NCBI GenBank assembly: GCA_023391955.1
Contig: JAEWAA010000140.1
Location: 1 to 13,359 of the forward strand
Source of the DNA: Bacillota bacterium
GTDB taxonomy: Bacteria; Bacillota; Bacilli; Paenibacillales; NBRC-103111
DNA length: 13,359 bases
Direction: 5' to 3'
A model generated the notes under the pieces. The model was not told where the DNA came from, did not search any database, and was given only the letters and a program-made list of their open reading frames with translations. Positions 7,593-13,359 of the stretch are shown in pieces; position 1 is the first letter of the stretch, and each line of letters opens with the position of its first letter. The translations under genes and the position numbers were made by a program.

Positions 7593-8108
7593 TTATCTGC
7601 GGTCTTGGGGTCCGCCTACGGAAACCGTCGTATCGGTATCCAACCCGTAAGCCGTGTGCAAGGTTTGGATCACCTCATTCAGACGGCTGTTGGGGATGAC
7701 ACAGCTTACCTTGATCTCGGAGGTGCTGACCATGTTGATGCTGATGCCCAGCTCCGAAATGGCCTCGAACATCTTGGCGGCTACGCCGGGATTGCTGACC
7801 ATACCTGCGCCAACGATGGAAACCTTGACCAGACCGGTTTCGGAGGTGGTTTCACGGTAACCCACGGTTTCCTTGATGGATGCGATAATGGCCATCGCCT
7901 TATCCAGATCGCCGCTGCCTACAGTGAAGGAGAAATCCGCCGCGTCCTGGACACCGCTTTGGACAATAATATCCACGTCGATTTGCTGATTGGCCAACGC
8001 GGTGAACACCTTTGCCAGTTGGCCCGGACGTTCGGGCACTCCCAGGATGCTGATGCGCGCCACATTCTTGTCATATGCAATACCGCTGACTACGATTCCC
8101 TGCTCCAT
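7593..8108 (-). CDS. lysC: Predicted aspartokinase beta subunit from an internal start
   Basis: The in-frame ATG at 8108 (MEQGIVVSGIAYDKN) is preceded by a full AAGGAGG (8117-8123) at eight bases, as good as any gene start in the window. Translation from it would give about 171 residues holding both ACT domains and no kinase domain. Bacillus subtilis lysC is known to make such a beta chain, of about 163 residues, from an internal start. Here the product is predicted from the sequence only. Confidence 0.7.
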   Translation of the reverse strand: MEQGIVVSGIAYDKNVARISILGVPERPGQLAKVFTALANQQIDVDIIVQSGVQDAADFSFTVGSGDLDKAMAIIASIKETVGYRETTSETGLVKVSIVGAGMVSNPGVAAKMFEAISELGISINMVSTSEIKVSCVIPNSRLNEVIQTLHTAYGLDTDTTVSVGGPQDRR

Positions 8109-8849
8109 TGCGGCTTCCTCCTTCACAAGCGTACCTTCATTATGGTTAAAGCTGGAACGCACCACCAGGCGCACCTGGTTCAGCTTGGCGCACTCTACCG
8201 CACGGGGATGAAGCACCGCCGCACCAAGGTTCGCCAGCTCCAGCATTTCGTCGTAAGAAATCTCATTGAGCTTCCGTGCGCATTTCACAATGCGGGGATC
8301 AGTGGAGTAGACACCTTCCACATCGGTATATATTTCGCAAAGGTCGGCTTTGATGGCCGCGGCAACGGCAACAGCAGTAGTATCCGAGCCGCCCCGTCCA
8401 AGAGTAGTAATTTCCCCGGCTTCGGTCATCCCCTGGAAGCCTGCAACGATTACAATACAGTCCTTCTCCAGTGCTTCCTGCACCCGTTTGGGCTCAATGT
8501 GGCTGATGCGGGCTTTGCCGTGGACAGCCTCCGTATAAATCCCGGTTTGCCAGCCGGTATAAGACCGTGCCTCTTCACCGAGGCTTTGGATGGCCATGGA
8601 TAAAAGCGCCACCGATACTTGCTCGCCTGTGGTCAGGAGCATATCCATCTCTCTCGCCGGCGGGGCGCCGTCGCAAATCTGCTTGGAGAGGTCAATCAGT
8701 TCATCTGTTGTATCGCCCATAGCGGATACCACAACCAGACAACGGTTCCCCTCCCGCTTCCTGTCCACGATCCGCTGGGCTACACGCCGCATGCGCTCGG
8801 GGGTACCGACGGAGCTGCCGCCGAACTTCATCACAATTACCGACAACTT
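7593..8849 (-). CDS. lysC: Aspartokinase (aspartate kinase), lysine/threonine/methionine pathway
   Basis: About 418 residues. It phosphorylates aspartate, the first step to diaminopimelate/lysine, threonine and methionine. N-terminal kinase domain: KFGGSSVGT at the start, VVVSAMGDTTDEL, LLTTGEQVSVALL, GRGGSDTTAV, and YTDVEGVYSTDPR. C-terminally there are two ACT regulatory domains (RISILGVPERPGQLA and VKVSIVGAGMVSNPGVAA). Size and layout match the alpha chain of Bacillus aspartokinase II. TTG at 8849 has AGGAG eight bases upstream and gives an N-terminus SVIVMKFGG close to known lysC; the TTG at 8855 is too near the Shine-Dalgarno. An internal start for a beta chain is listed separately. It stands alone between two terminators, with its own extended -10 promoter. 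No riboswitch fits in the short leader. Confidence 0.95.
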   Translation of the reverse strand, partial: KLSVIVMKFGGSSVGTPERMRRVAQRIVDRKREGNRCLVVVSAMGDTTDELIDLSKQICDGAPPAREMDMLLTTGEQVSVALLSMAIQSLGEEARSYTGWQTGIYTEAVHGKARISHIEPKRVQEALEKDCIVIVAGFQGMTEAGEITTLGRGGSDTTAVAVAAAIKADLCEIYTDVEGVYSTDPRIVKCARKLNEISYDEMLELANLGAAVLHPRAVECAKLNQVRLVVRSSFNHNEGTLVKEEAAMEQGIVVSGIAYDKNVARISILGVPERPGQLAKVFTALANQQIDVDIIVQSGVQDAADFSFTVGSGDLDKAMAIIASIKETVGYRETTSETGLVKVSIVGAGMVSNPGVAAKMFEAISELGISINMVSTSEIKVSCVIPNSRLNEVIQTLHTAYGLDTDTTVSVGGPQDRR

Positions 8850-8891
8850 CAACACTCCTTACCGTAGCTAATCCTGCAAAAGGTTTTTCCT

Positions 8892-8900
8892 ATTATATCA
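8892..8900 (-). promoter_or_regulatory. Extended -10 promoter of lysC
   Basis: TGATATAAT on the minus strand: a perfect TATAAT (8892-8897) with TG one base upstream. No good -35 is present; a T-rich stretch lies there. Transcription would start near 8885, giving a leader of roughly 35 bases before the TTG start. Confidence 0.6.
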
Positions 8901-8929
8901 CCAAAACCATCCAAAAAAAATCCCCGTAT

Positions 8930-8962
8930 AAAAAATCCCCCAAGGCTCATTGTCCTTAGGGG
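8930..8962 (-). terminator. Rho-independent terminator of efp
   Basis: On the minus strand CCCC-T-AAGG (8954-8962) pairs with CCTTGGGG (8938-8945) with one bulged base and an 8-base loop. TTTTTT (8930-8935) follows shortly after. It lies about 50 bases after the efp stop and before the lysC promoter. Confidence 0.85.
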
Positions 8963-9014
8963 CTGTCTTCCCTTTTGCTTCACATGGCCGCCAAAGACGC
9001 CAAACAGACCGCTG

Positions 9015-9572
9015 TTACGCCCGGGAAATGTATTTGCCTTCGCGGGTATCGATAAGCAGGCGGTCTCCCTGGTTAATGAACAGAGGAACCTGTACGGTAT
9101 GGCCGGTTTCCATGGTAGCGTTCTTGGTAGCGCCGGTTGCGGTGTTGCCCTTGATGCCGGGCTCGGTTTCGGTTACTTCCAGCTCAACGCTGTTGGGCAG
9201 GTTGATGCCCAGGATGGAGCCTTGGTAGCTGACGATGTTCACCAGCATGTTTTCCTTCAGGAAGTTGCGCTCCCATTCCAATTGCTTGGCGGACAGCTCG
9301 AATTGATCGTAGGTTTCATTGTCCATGAAGGTATATTCGGTACCGCTGTTGTACAGATATTGGGTTTCGCGGTTTTCGACGATGGCACGGCTCACCGTTT
9401 CACCTGCGCGGAAGGTCTTTTCCACCACGTTGCCATTCTTCAGGTTCTTCAGCTTTGTGCGGACGAAGGCAGCGCCTTTGCCGGGTTTTACGTGCTGAAA
9501 TTCAATGACGGTGAACGGGTCGCCGTCGGTTTCAATTGTAAGGCCTGTCCGGAAATCATTAACGGAAATCAT
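9015..9572 (-). CDS. efp: Elongation factor P
   Basis: 185 residues, full length. EF-P binds the ribosome between the P and E sites and relieves stalling at polyproline stretches. The three beta-barrel domains are present: KOW-like N-domain (ISVNDFRTGLTIE), OB domain, and C-terminal domain with VTETEPGIKG and the end GKYISRA. The tip loop is HVKPGKGAAFVR with Lys at position 32, the residue that in Bacillus subtilis carries 5-aminopentanol; no modification gene is in this window. ATG at 9572 has GGGAGG nine bases upstream. Its own promoter overlaps the end of yqhT, so it need not depend on the upstream operon. Confidence 0.98.
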   Translation of the reverse strand: MISVNDFRTGLTIETDGDPFTVIEFQHVKPGKGAAFVRTKLKNLKNGNVVEKTFRAGETVSRAIVENRETQYLYNSGTEYTFMDNETYDQFELSAKQLEWERNFLKENMLVNIVSYQGSILGINLPNSVELEVTETEPGIKGNTATGATKNATMETGHTVQVPLFINQGDRLLIDTREGKYISRA

Positions 9573-9607
9573 GCAATACTTCCTCCCAGTGGAAAAGTCA
9601 TCTCTTT

Positions 9608-9636
9608 ATTATAGTCTAAATTTAGGCGGCTCACAA
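9608..9636 (-). promoter_or_regulatory. Sigma-A-type promoter of efp
   Basis: TTGTGA (9631-9636), 17 bases, then a perfect TATAAT (9608-9613) on the minus strand. The -35 box contains the TGA stop codon of yqhT. Transcription would start near 9600, about 28 bases before the ATG. Confidence 0.75.
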
Positions 9637-10701
9637 TATCAAAAGTTCTTTGGTGGAATGGGTCAGCACTTTTACACCTGTTTCCGTAAAGACCAGGTCA
9701 TCTTCAATCCGTACGCCGCCGATACCCGGCAGATAAATACCCGGCTCCACGGTAACCGTCATACCCGGCTCGAAGACTACGTCGCAGCTGGGGGACAGCC
9801 GCGGATTTTCGTGAATCTCAAGCCCCAGGCTGTGGCCTGTTCCATGCCCGAAGTTCCCGCCGTAGCCGGCCTTGGCGATAATGTCCCGGGCGATAGCGTC
9901 GCCTTCCCGGCCCGTCATACCCGGCTTCAAGCCGGCGATGCAGGCCAGCTGGGCCTCCAGCACAATCCCGTAAATCTCCTTCAGCTTGTCGCTGGGAGTT
10001 CCCAGGGATACGGTCCGGGTAATATCGGAGCAATACCCGTTCAGAAGAGCGCCGTAATCCATTTTGACGAATTCATTCATTCCCAGGATCCGGTCGCTGG
10101 CCACTCCATGGGGAAGCGCGGAGCGTTCGCCGGAGGCAACAATGGTATCGAAGGAGGAGGAGGTTGCGCCGTTTTTGCGCATGAAGAATTCCATCTCCAG
10201 GGCGATATCCCGTTCAGAAACGCCGGGCTTCAGGTAGCTCAGGATATGGGTGAAGGTTTTGTCCGCCAAATCGGCAGCATCCTGCATCACCGCAATTTCC
10301 TCTTCATCCTTGTACATCCGCAGCTTCTCCACCACCAGGGAGGTAGGCACCGCTTCAATACCGGCCAGATCGGCCTCGTAGCTCTTGTACAGGCTGTAGC
10401 TCAGATGGTTTTGCTCCAAACCGAGCTTCTTAATGCCAAGACCGTCCAGCAGCTCCTTAACCGTCTGCATGGGCTTCACCGCATGCTCCACAATCTCATA
10501 AGCGGCCGCCTGCTCCTTGGCTTGTACCGTATAGCGGAAATCCGTCAGGAAAAAGGCTTTGCCTGCCGTTACCAGCACATAACCCGCAGTGCCGGTAAAG
10601 CCGGACATATAACGCCGGTTGTAGGGATTGGTAATCAATATGGCTTCCAGGCGGAGCCCTTCCATCGCTTTTCTTAAATTGGCCAACCGTTTCAATGACA
10701 T
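9631..10701 (-). CDS. yqhT: Xaa-Pro peptidase, M24B metallopeptidase family
   Basis: About 356 residues, matching YqhT of Bacillus. It is predicted to cleave N-terminal residues linked to proline in peptides in the cytoplasm. The N-terminal creatinase-like domain (ITNPYNRRYMSGFTGTAGY) is followed by the pita-bread catalytic domain. All five metal ligands are visible: the Asp in VKMDYGALL, the Asp in CSDITRTV, the His in GHGTGHSLGL, the Glu in VTVEPGIYLP and the Glu in VRIEDDLV. The start is ambiguous: ATG at 10701 has GGTGAG six bases upstream, whereas ATG at 10707 follows the aroQ stop by one base but has its Shine-Dalgarno too close. The tight junction means cotranscription with aroQ. Its position directly before efp is conserved in Bacillus. 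Confidence 0.95.
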   Translation of the reverse strand: MSLKRLANLRKAMEGLRLEAILITNPYNRRYMSGFTGTAGYVLVTAGKAFFLTDFRYTVQAKEQAAAYEIVEHAVKPMQTVKELLDGLGIKKLGLEQNHLSYSLYKSYEADLAGIEAVPTSLVVEKLRMYKDEEEIAVMQDAADLADKTFTHILSYLKPGVSERDIALEMEFFMRKNGATSSSFDTIVASGERSALPHGVASDRILGMNEFVKMDYGALLNGYCSDITRTVSLGTPSDKLKEIYGIVLEAQLACIAGLKPGMTGREGDAIARDIIAKAGYGGNFGHGTGHSLGLEIHENPRLSPSCDVVFEPGMTVTVEPGIYLPGIGGVRIEDDLVFTETGVKVLTHSTKELLIL

Positions 10702-10708
10702 CTCCATC

Positions 10709-11152
10709 TCACCCGTTTTCTCTTAAATAATGTACCATAGCGCGCAGGCCCGCTTCATAGCTGTACGGTCCCAGTCCGCTGATTTGCCCAAGGACCACCG
10801 GAGCGATCACCGACGTATGCCGGAAGGCCTCCCGCTTGTGGATATTGGACAGATGCACCTCGATAACAGGCAGGGATACCGCCGCCACTGCATCGCGGAT
10901 TGCATAGCTGTAATGCGTGAAGGCGCCGGGATTCATGACAATTCCGTCCATTGTCCCGAAGGCGGCGTGAATGCGGTCGATCAGCGCCCCTTCATGGTTC
11001 GACTGAAAAAACTCCAGCTCCACCTTAAGCTCCGCCGCACACGCAAGGAGGGACTCCTCGATGGCGGGCAGTGACATGCTGCCGTATACACCCGGTTCAC
11101 GGACACCCAGCATATTCAAATTCGGCCCGTGCAGAATAAGAATCCGTTTCAT
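10709..11152 (-). CDS. aroQ: Type II 3-dehydroquinate dehydratase
   Basis: 147 residues, the normal size. It converts 3-dehydroquinate to 3-dehydroshikimate in the shikimate pathway, usually as a dodecamer. Family signatures are all present: ILILHGPNLNMLGVREPGVYG (flexible-loop Arg and catalytic Tyr), FFQSNHEGALID, MNPGAFTHYSYAIRDA, and EVHLSNIHKREAFRHTS (catalytic His and substrate-binding Ser/Asn), then the GLGPYSY end. ATG at 11152 fits the family start and has AGGTGA eight bases upstream; the frame stays open to 11206, but those 18 codons include the promoter and are unlikely to be coding. It heads the aroQ-yqhT pair, 82 bases after yqhR. Confidence 0.96.
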   Translation of the reverse strand: MKRILILHGPNLNMLGVREPGVYGSMSLPAIEESLLACAAELKVELEFFQSNHEGALIDRIHAAFGTMDGIVMNPGAFTHYSYAIRDAVAAVSLPVIEVHLSNIHKREAFRHTSVIAPVVLGQISGLGPYSYEAGLRAMVHYLRENG

Positions 11153-11196
11153 GGCAAAATCACCTGTCTTTGCATCTTGTGTGTTGCAACGGGTAC

Positions 11197-11205
11197 ATTT
11201 TACCA
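11197..11205 (-). promoter_or_regulatory. Extended -10 promoter of aroQ-yqhT
   Basis: TGGTAAAAT on the minus strand: TAAAAT (11197-11202), one mismatch from TATAAT, with TG one base upstream. The -35 region is poor (TTCTCT). It lies about 45 bases before the aroQ ATG. Readthrough from yqhR is also possible, since no terminator lies between them. Confidence 0.45.
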
Positions 11206-11234
11206 TAAGTTACGGATGGAGAGAAATTGAATTC

Positions 11235-11756
11235 TTACTTCACCGGCTCCGCCTTCATCACCATGGGTTCGCGGGAGCGTTCGTCGGTAAATTCGAACGT
11301 GATGGAGTAGCCGATGAACAAGCCCCATACAGCAAACAGGCACATATCCGTCACCAGGGAATTGACGTCCATCTGTGTGATAGCGGGTACCATGCCGGTT
11401 AACGGTCCAATCAAAAGGTAGAGGCCTCCCCACCAGGCCAGACCGTAAATCAGCCCGGGCCACGGTCCCTTCAGCTTGCGCAGCACCAGGCCGTAAAGAA
11501 GCGCAGCCACCAGGGATAAGCAGATTAGGCTGCCGTAACCGAGCAAAATCCCCTGCCAGGTTACCAGGAAGTCATGCCGGAAGAAGGGCTCCAGCAAAAA
11601 TCCCGGCACCACATCCGTATACTTCATGGCAAATTGCAGCAGCTTCAGGGCTCCCCAGATAATACCCGCAAATAAACCGATATATAAGGAGAACACCCAA
11701 GGCCGCGTGGTCTTGCGGCTTTTGTGTTTGGAGCGGTATTTCGCCTTCACCATCAT
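11235..11756 (-). CDS. yqhR: YqhR-family integral membrane protein
   Basis: 173 residues of unknown function, known from Bacillus and Paenibacillus next to aroQ. A basic N-terminus (KAKYRSKHKSRKTTR) is followed by four predicted membrane segments: about 20-40 (VFSLYIGLFAGIIWGALKLL), 67-90 (WQGILLGYGSLICLSLVAALL), 98-118 (WPGLIYGLAWWGGLYLLIGPL) and 135-153 (LVTDMCLFAVWGLFIGYSI). It ends in a charged cytoplasmic tail. The family is recognised by layout and by its place between aroQ and yqhQ. ATG at 11756 is followed by another ATG, with AAAGGCGG six bases upstream. It is divergent from yqhQ. Confidence 0.88.
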   Translation of the reverse strand: MMVKAKYRSKHKSRKTTRPWVFSLYIGLFAGIIWGALKLLQFAMKYTDVVPGFLLEPFFRHDFLVTWQGILLGYGSLICLSLVAALLYGLVLRKLKGPWPGLIYGLAWWGGLYLLIGPLTGMVPAITQMDVNSLVTDMCLFAVWGLFIGYSITFEFTDERSREPMVMKAEPVK

Positions 11757-11828
11757 GACGTTCCGCCTTTCTCATACATGTGGAGGATTTTCCTGTAGTA
11801 TGCACCAGGCCCGCCAGGTTAAATCAGG

Positions 11829-11857
11829 TGGAATTCAACCGCTGTTTCCGCTACAAT
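11829..11857 (+). promoter_or_regulatory. Probable promoter of yqhQ
   Basis: TGGAAT (11829-11834), 17 bases, TACAAT (11852-11857), the last being one mismatch from consensus. It lies about 65 bases before the chosen start in the yqhR/yqhQ divergent gap. The opposite promoter for yqhR is less clear: TTTAAC, 17 bases, TACTAC is the best candidate seen. Confidence 0.5.
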
Positions 11858-11921
11858 AGATACACAAGCCCATCCCTTGCGCGGGTTTATGTGCGAGGAC
11901 CAACTTCATGGAGAGAAGCAG

Positions 11922-12872
11922 GTGAATGCAGTGCCGCAAAAGACCATATATGGCGGACAAGCCGTAATTGAAGGCGTCATGTTCGCGGGCAAAACCGCCC
12001 ACGTGACAGCCGTCCGCCGCAAAAATAATGAAATCAGCTTTTTGGAGGTGCCGCGCACCACCAAACCCTGGGTGCAGAAGCTGGGTAAAATCCCGTTCAT
12101 CCGAGGTATTGTGGGACTATTGGATTCCAGTGCAAAAGGCTCCCGCCATCTGAATTTTTCCGCTGAGGCCTATGCGGAGGATGAGGGTGGACCTGTAAAG
12201 GAGGAAAAGGAAACACTTTTCGGCAAAATCGGCATGTTCCTTGGGGTGGCCGTTGTCGGTGTCCTGTCCTTTATCTTCGGCAAGCTGATCTTTACGGTTG
12301 TCCCCGCCGCAGTGGAGCAGCTGCTGTTCAGTGAATTGTTCGGCGGCCGCATCCTCCATAATATTATTGAAGGTGTCCTGAAAATTATTTTGCTTCTGGC
12401 ATATATTTATATTATCTCCCTGACCCCCATCATCAAGCGGTTGTTCCAATACCACGGGGCGGAGCATAAGGTGATCAGCGCGTACGAGGCCGGTGTGGAG
12501 CTTACCGTGGAGAATGTGCAGAAGTTCAATACCCTGCACTACCGCTGCGGCAGCAGCTTCCTGGTTATGACCGTTCTGATCGGTGTCATTGTTTACTCCT
12601 TCTTCCATTACGACGGCTTCTGGGAGCGGATTATCCAGCGTATCGCCCTGCTGCCTGTCGTCACCATGCTGGCGTATGAATTCCTGAAGCTGACCAATTC
12701 TCTCCGGGATACGCCGGTGCTCCGCTTTTTGGGGTACCCCGGGCTGTGGCTCCAATATTTGACCACCAAGGAGCCTACCGACGATCAGGTGGAGGTATCC
12801 ATTGCCTCCTTCTACCGGGTGCGTGAGCTGGACAGCCAACTCTCATCCGCTTCCGGTCAAGCCGCTTCCTAA
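11922..12872 (+). CDS. yqhQ: YqhQ-family membrane protein (DUF1385)
   Basis: About 316 residues. The family signature IYGGQAVIEGVMFAGK is at the N-terminus, followed by RTTKPWVQKLGKIPFIRGIVGL. Hydrophobic segments follow (GMFLGVAVVGVLSFIFGKLIF, IEGVLKIILLLAYIYIISL, a pair after HYRCGSSFL, and LPVVTMLAYEFL). The conserved polar motifs QYHGAEHKVISAYE and HYRCGSSFLV, with His, Glu and Cys, look like a metal- or catalytic-type centre between membrane segments; no function is assigned here. GTG at 11922 has GGAG eight bases upstream and gives the normal family N-terminus; the frame is open to 11877 but without a better start. The gene is divergent from yqhR. Confidence 0.92.
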   Translation: MNAVPQKTIYGGQAVIEGVMFAGKTAHVTAVRRKNNEISFLEVPRTTKPWVQKLGKIPFIRGIVGLLDSSAKGSRHLNFSAEAYAEDEGGPVKEEKETLFGKIGMFLGVAVVGVLSFIFGKLIFTVVPAAVEQLLFSELFGGRILHNIIEGVLKIILLLAYIYIISLTPIIKRLFQYHGAEHKVISAYEAGVELTVENVQKFNTLHYRCGSSFLVMTVLIGVIVYSFFHYDGFWERIIQRIALLPVVTMLAYEFLKLTNSLRDTPVLRFLGYPGLWLQYLTTKEPTDDQVEVSIASFYRVRELDSQLSSASGQAAS

Positions 12873-12917
12873 AGGTTTCACATAAGCCAGCCCATTAAAT
12901 GTTAAGGAGGGGAAGTT

Positions 12918-13226
12918 ATGAACATGTACAGACGGTTGTCTTTGCCGGATTACATCATCTATGGCCTTTTGGTAGTGGGAATCCTCTACCGCTTTCTGGT
13001 GAATCCCGGCCCCCTTTTGATTCCGCTCCTGGTGTTCGGTGTCATTTTCCTTCTGTACAAATTCCCTCCCAACCGGCTGCAGAAGCAAGGCAGGCCTGTC
13101 CAGCACAGGACCAGAACGGCGGAGCGCAAGAAGTACGAGGAACGGGAACGCCGCAAGGCCCACTTCCGGGTTATTCCGGGGAGCAAGCCGGACTCCGACG
13201 AGGAGCAGCCTCCCAAATATCTTTGA
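12918..13226 (+). CDS. Small two-TM membrane protein of unknown function
   Basis: 102 residues. ATG at 12918 has AAGGAGG seven bases upstream, a very strong site. Two membrane segments lie close together (about 11-28 and 32-49), separated only by a short NPGP turn, so this is a membrane hairpin with both ends on the same side. A long basic and charged tail follows (KKYEERERRK), ending DSDEEQPPKYL. Not recognised. It follows yqhQ by 45 bases on the same strand and is closed by a strong terminator, so yqhQ and this gene form a unit. Homologues downstream of yqhQ would support a shared role. Confidence 0.85.
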   Translation: MNMYRRLSLPDYIIYGLLVVGILYRFLVNPGPLLIPLLVFGVIFLLYKFPPNRLQKQGRPVQHRTRTAERKKYEERERRKAHFRVIPGSKPDSDEEQPPKYL

Positions 13227-13237
13227 GCATCAGCAGC

Positions 13238-13263
13238 AAAGCCGCCCCTGGGGCGGCTTTTTT
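13238..13263 (+). terminator. Rho-independent terminator after the small membrane protein gene
   Basis: AAAGCCGCCC (13238-13247) pairs with GGGCGGCTTT (13251-13260) around a 3-base loop, followed by further T's to 13263. This is a textbook terminator 11 bases after the stop codon at 13226. Confidence 0.93.
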
Positions 13264-13359
13264 ACTTTTGCCGGCCGGATATCGCCTTTGGTGTGCTTCC
13301 AGGATATATCAGCCAGACTTCAGCAGGAGTTTTTCTCATATTCGGGGGATGTTATAGAC
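13264..13359. other. Right-end stretch without recognisable gene
   Basis: The 96 bases after the terminator have no start with a Shine-Dalgarno and no complete ORF. The position corresponds to the promoter region of the next operon. In related genomes spoIIIAA often follows, but nothing coding is visible here. Confidence 0.4.

Noticed and set aside
7605..8603. Plus-strand ORF of 332 codons
   Set aside because: Fully antisense to lysC, with no ribosome binding site and no recognisable fold.
9505..10677. Plus-strand ORF of 390 codons
   Set aside because: It is antisense to yqhT and efp, which carry complete family motifs; it has no Shine-Dalgarno and its translation has no domain character. 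A shadow of GC-rich coding.
13332..13359. Possible sigma-E -35 (TCATATT) for a following spoIIIA operon
   Set aside because: The -10 element would lie at or beyond the window edge and the visible bases do not begin a CATA-type box, so it cannot be supported.
1..13359. CRISPR arrays, tRNA or rRNA genes, insertion sequences, prophage or toxin-antitoxin genes
   Set aside because: No regularly spaced repeats, no cloverleaf or rRNA-like sequence, and no transposase, integrase or toxin-like reading frames were seen on either strand.

Overview
The window looks like chromosomal DNA of a Paenibacillus-type Firmicute. Shine-Dalgarno sequences are strong (AAGGAGG type), GTG and TTG starts are frequent, GC content is moderate, and the right part carries the yqhQ / yqhR-aroQ-yqhT-efp neighbourhood known from Bacillus and Paenibacillus. 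The genus is inferred from gene content and protein style; no search was run.

Left part (1-7503, all minus strand): a carbohydrate sensing, uptake and breakdown locus. In transcription order it holds a membrane-anchored AraC-type regulator of the YesS kind (TM - extracellular Cache-like sensor - TM - AraC HTH), its terminator, two CUT1-type ABC permeases (LplB/YtcP-like), an LplA-like lipoprotein binding protein, a probably cytoplasmic GH43-like five-bladed-propeller glycosidase, and the start of a secreted protein cut by the window edge. No ABC ATPase is encoded, which fits the shared MsmX-type ATPase usual for this class. The regulator and the binding protein are each split by one missing base, and both breaks lie at an almost identical 12-base string (AGCCCC-T/A-TAGAC). 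The 190-base gap before the glycosidase gene holds two nested inverted repeats, and the outer one reaches into the start codon.

Middle part (7532-9572, minus strand): aspartokinase with a clear internal Shine-Dalgarno and ATG for a separate regulatory subunit, as in Bacillus subtilis lysC, and elongation factor P. Each has its own promoter and terminator.

Right part (9631-13359): Xaa-Pro peptidase (yqhT), type II 3-dehydroquinate dehydratase (aroQ) and membrane protein yqhR on the minus strand. Divergent to them on the plus strand are yqhQ and a small two-TM membrane protein that ends in a strong terminator. The last 96 bases carry no recognisable gene; in related genomes the spoIIIA operon would be expected next.

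Nothing here is a mobile element, CRISPR array, tRNA or rRNA. The least ordinary signals are the paired frameshifts, the inverted repeats around the glycosidase start, and the direct repeats upstream of the transporter operon.
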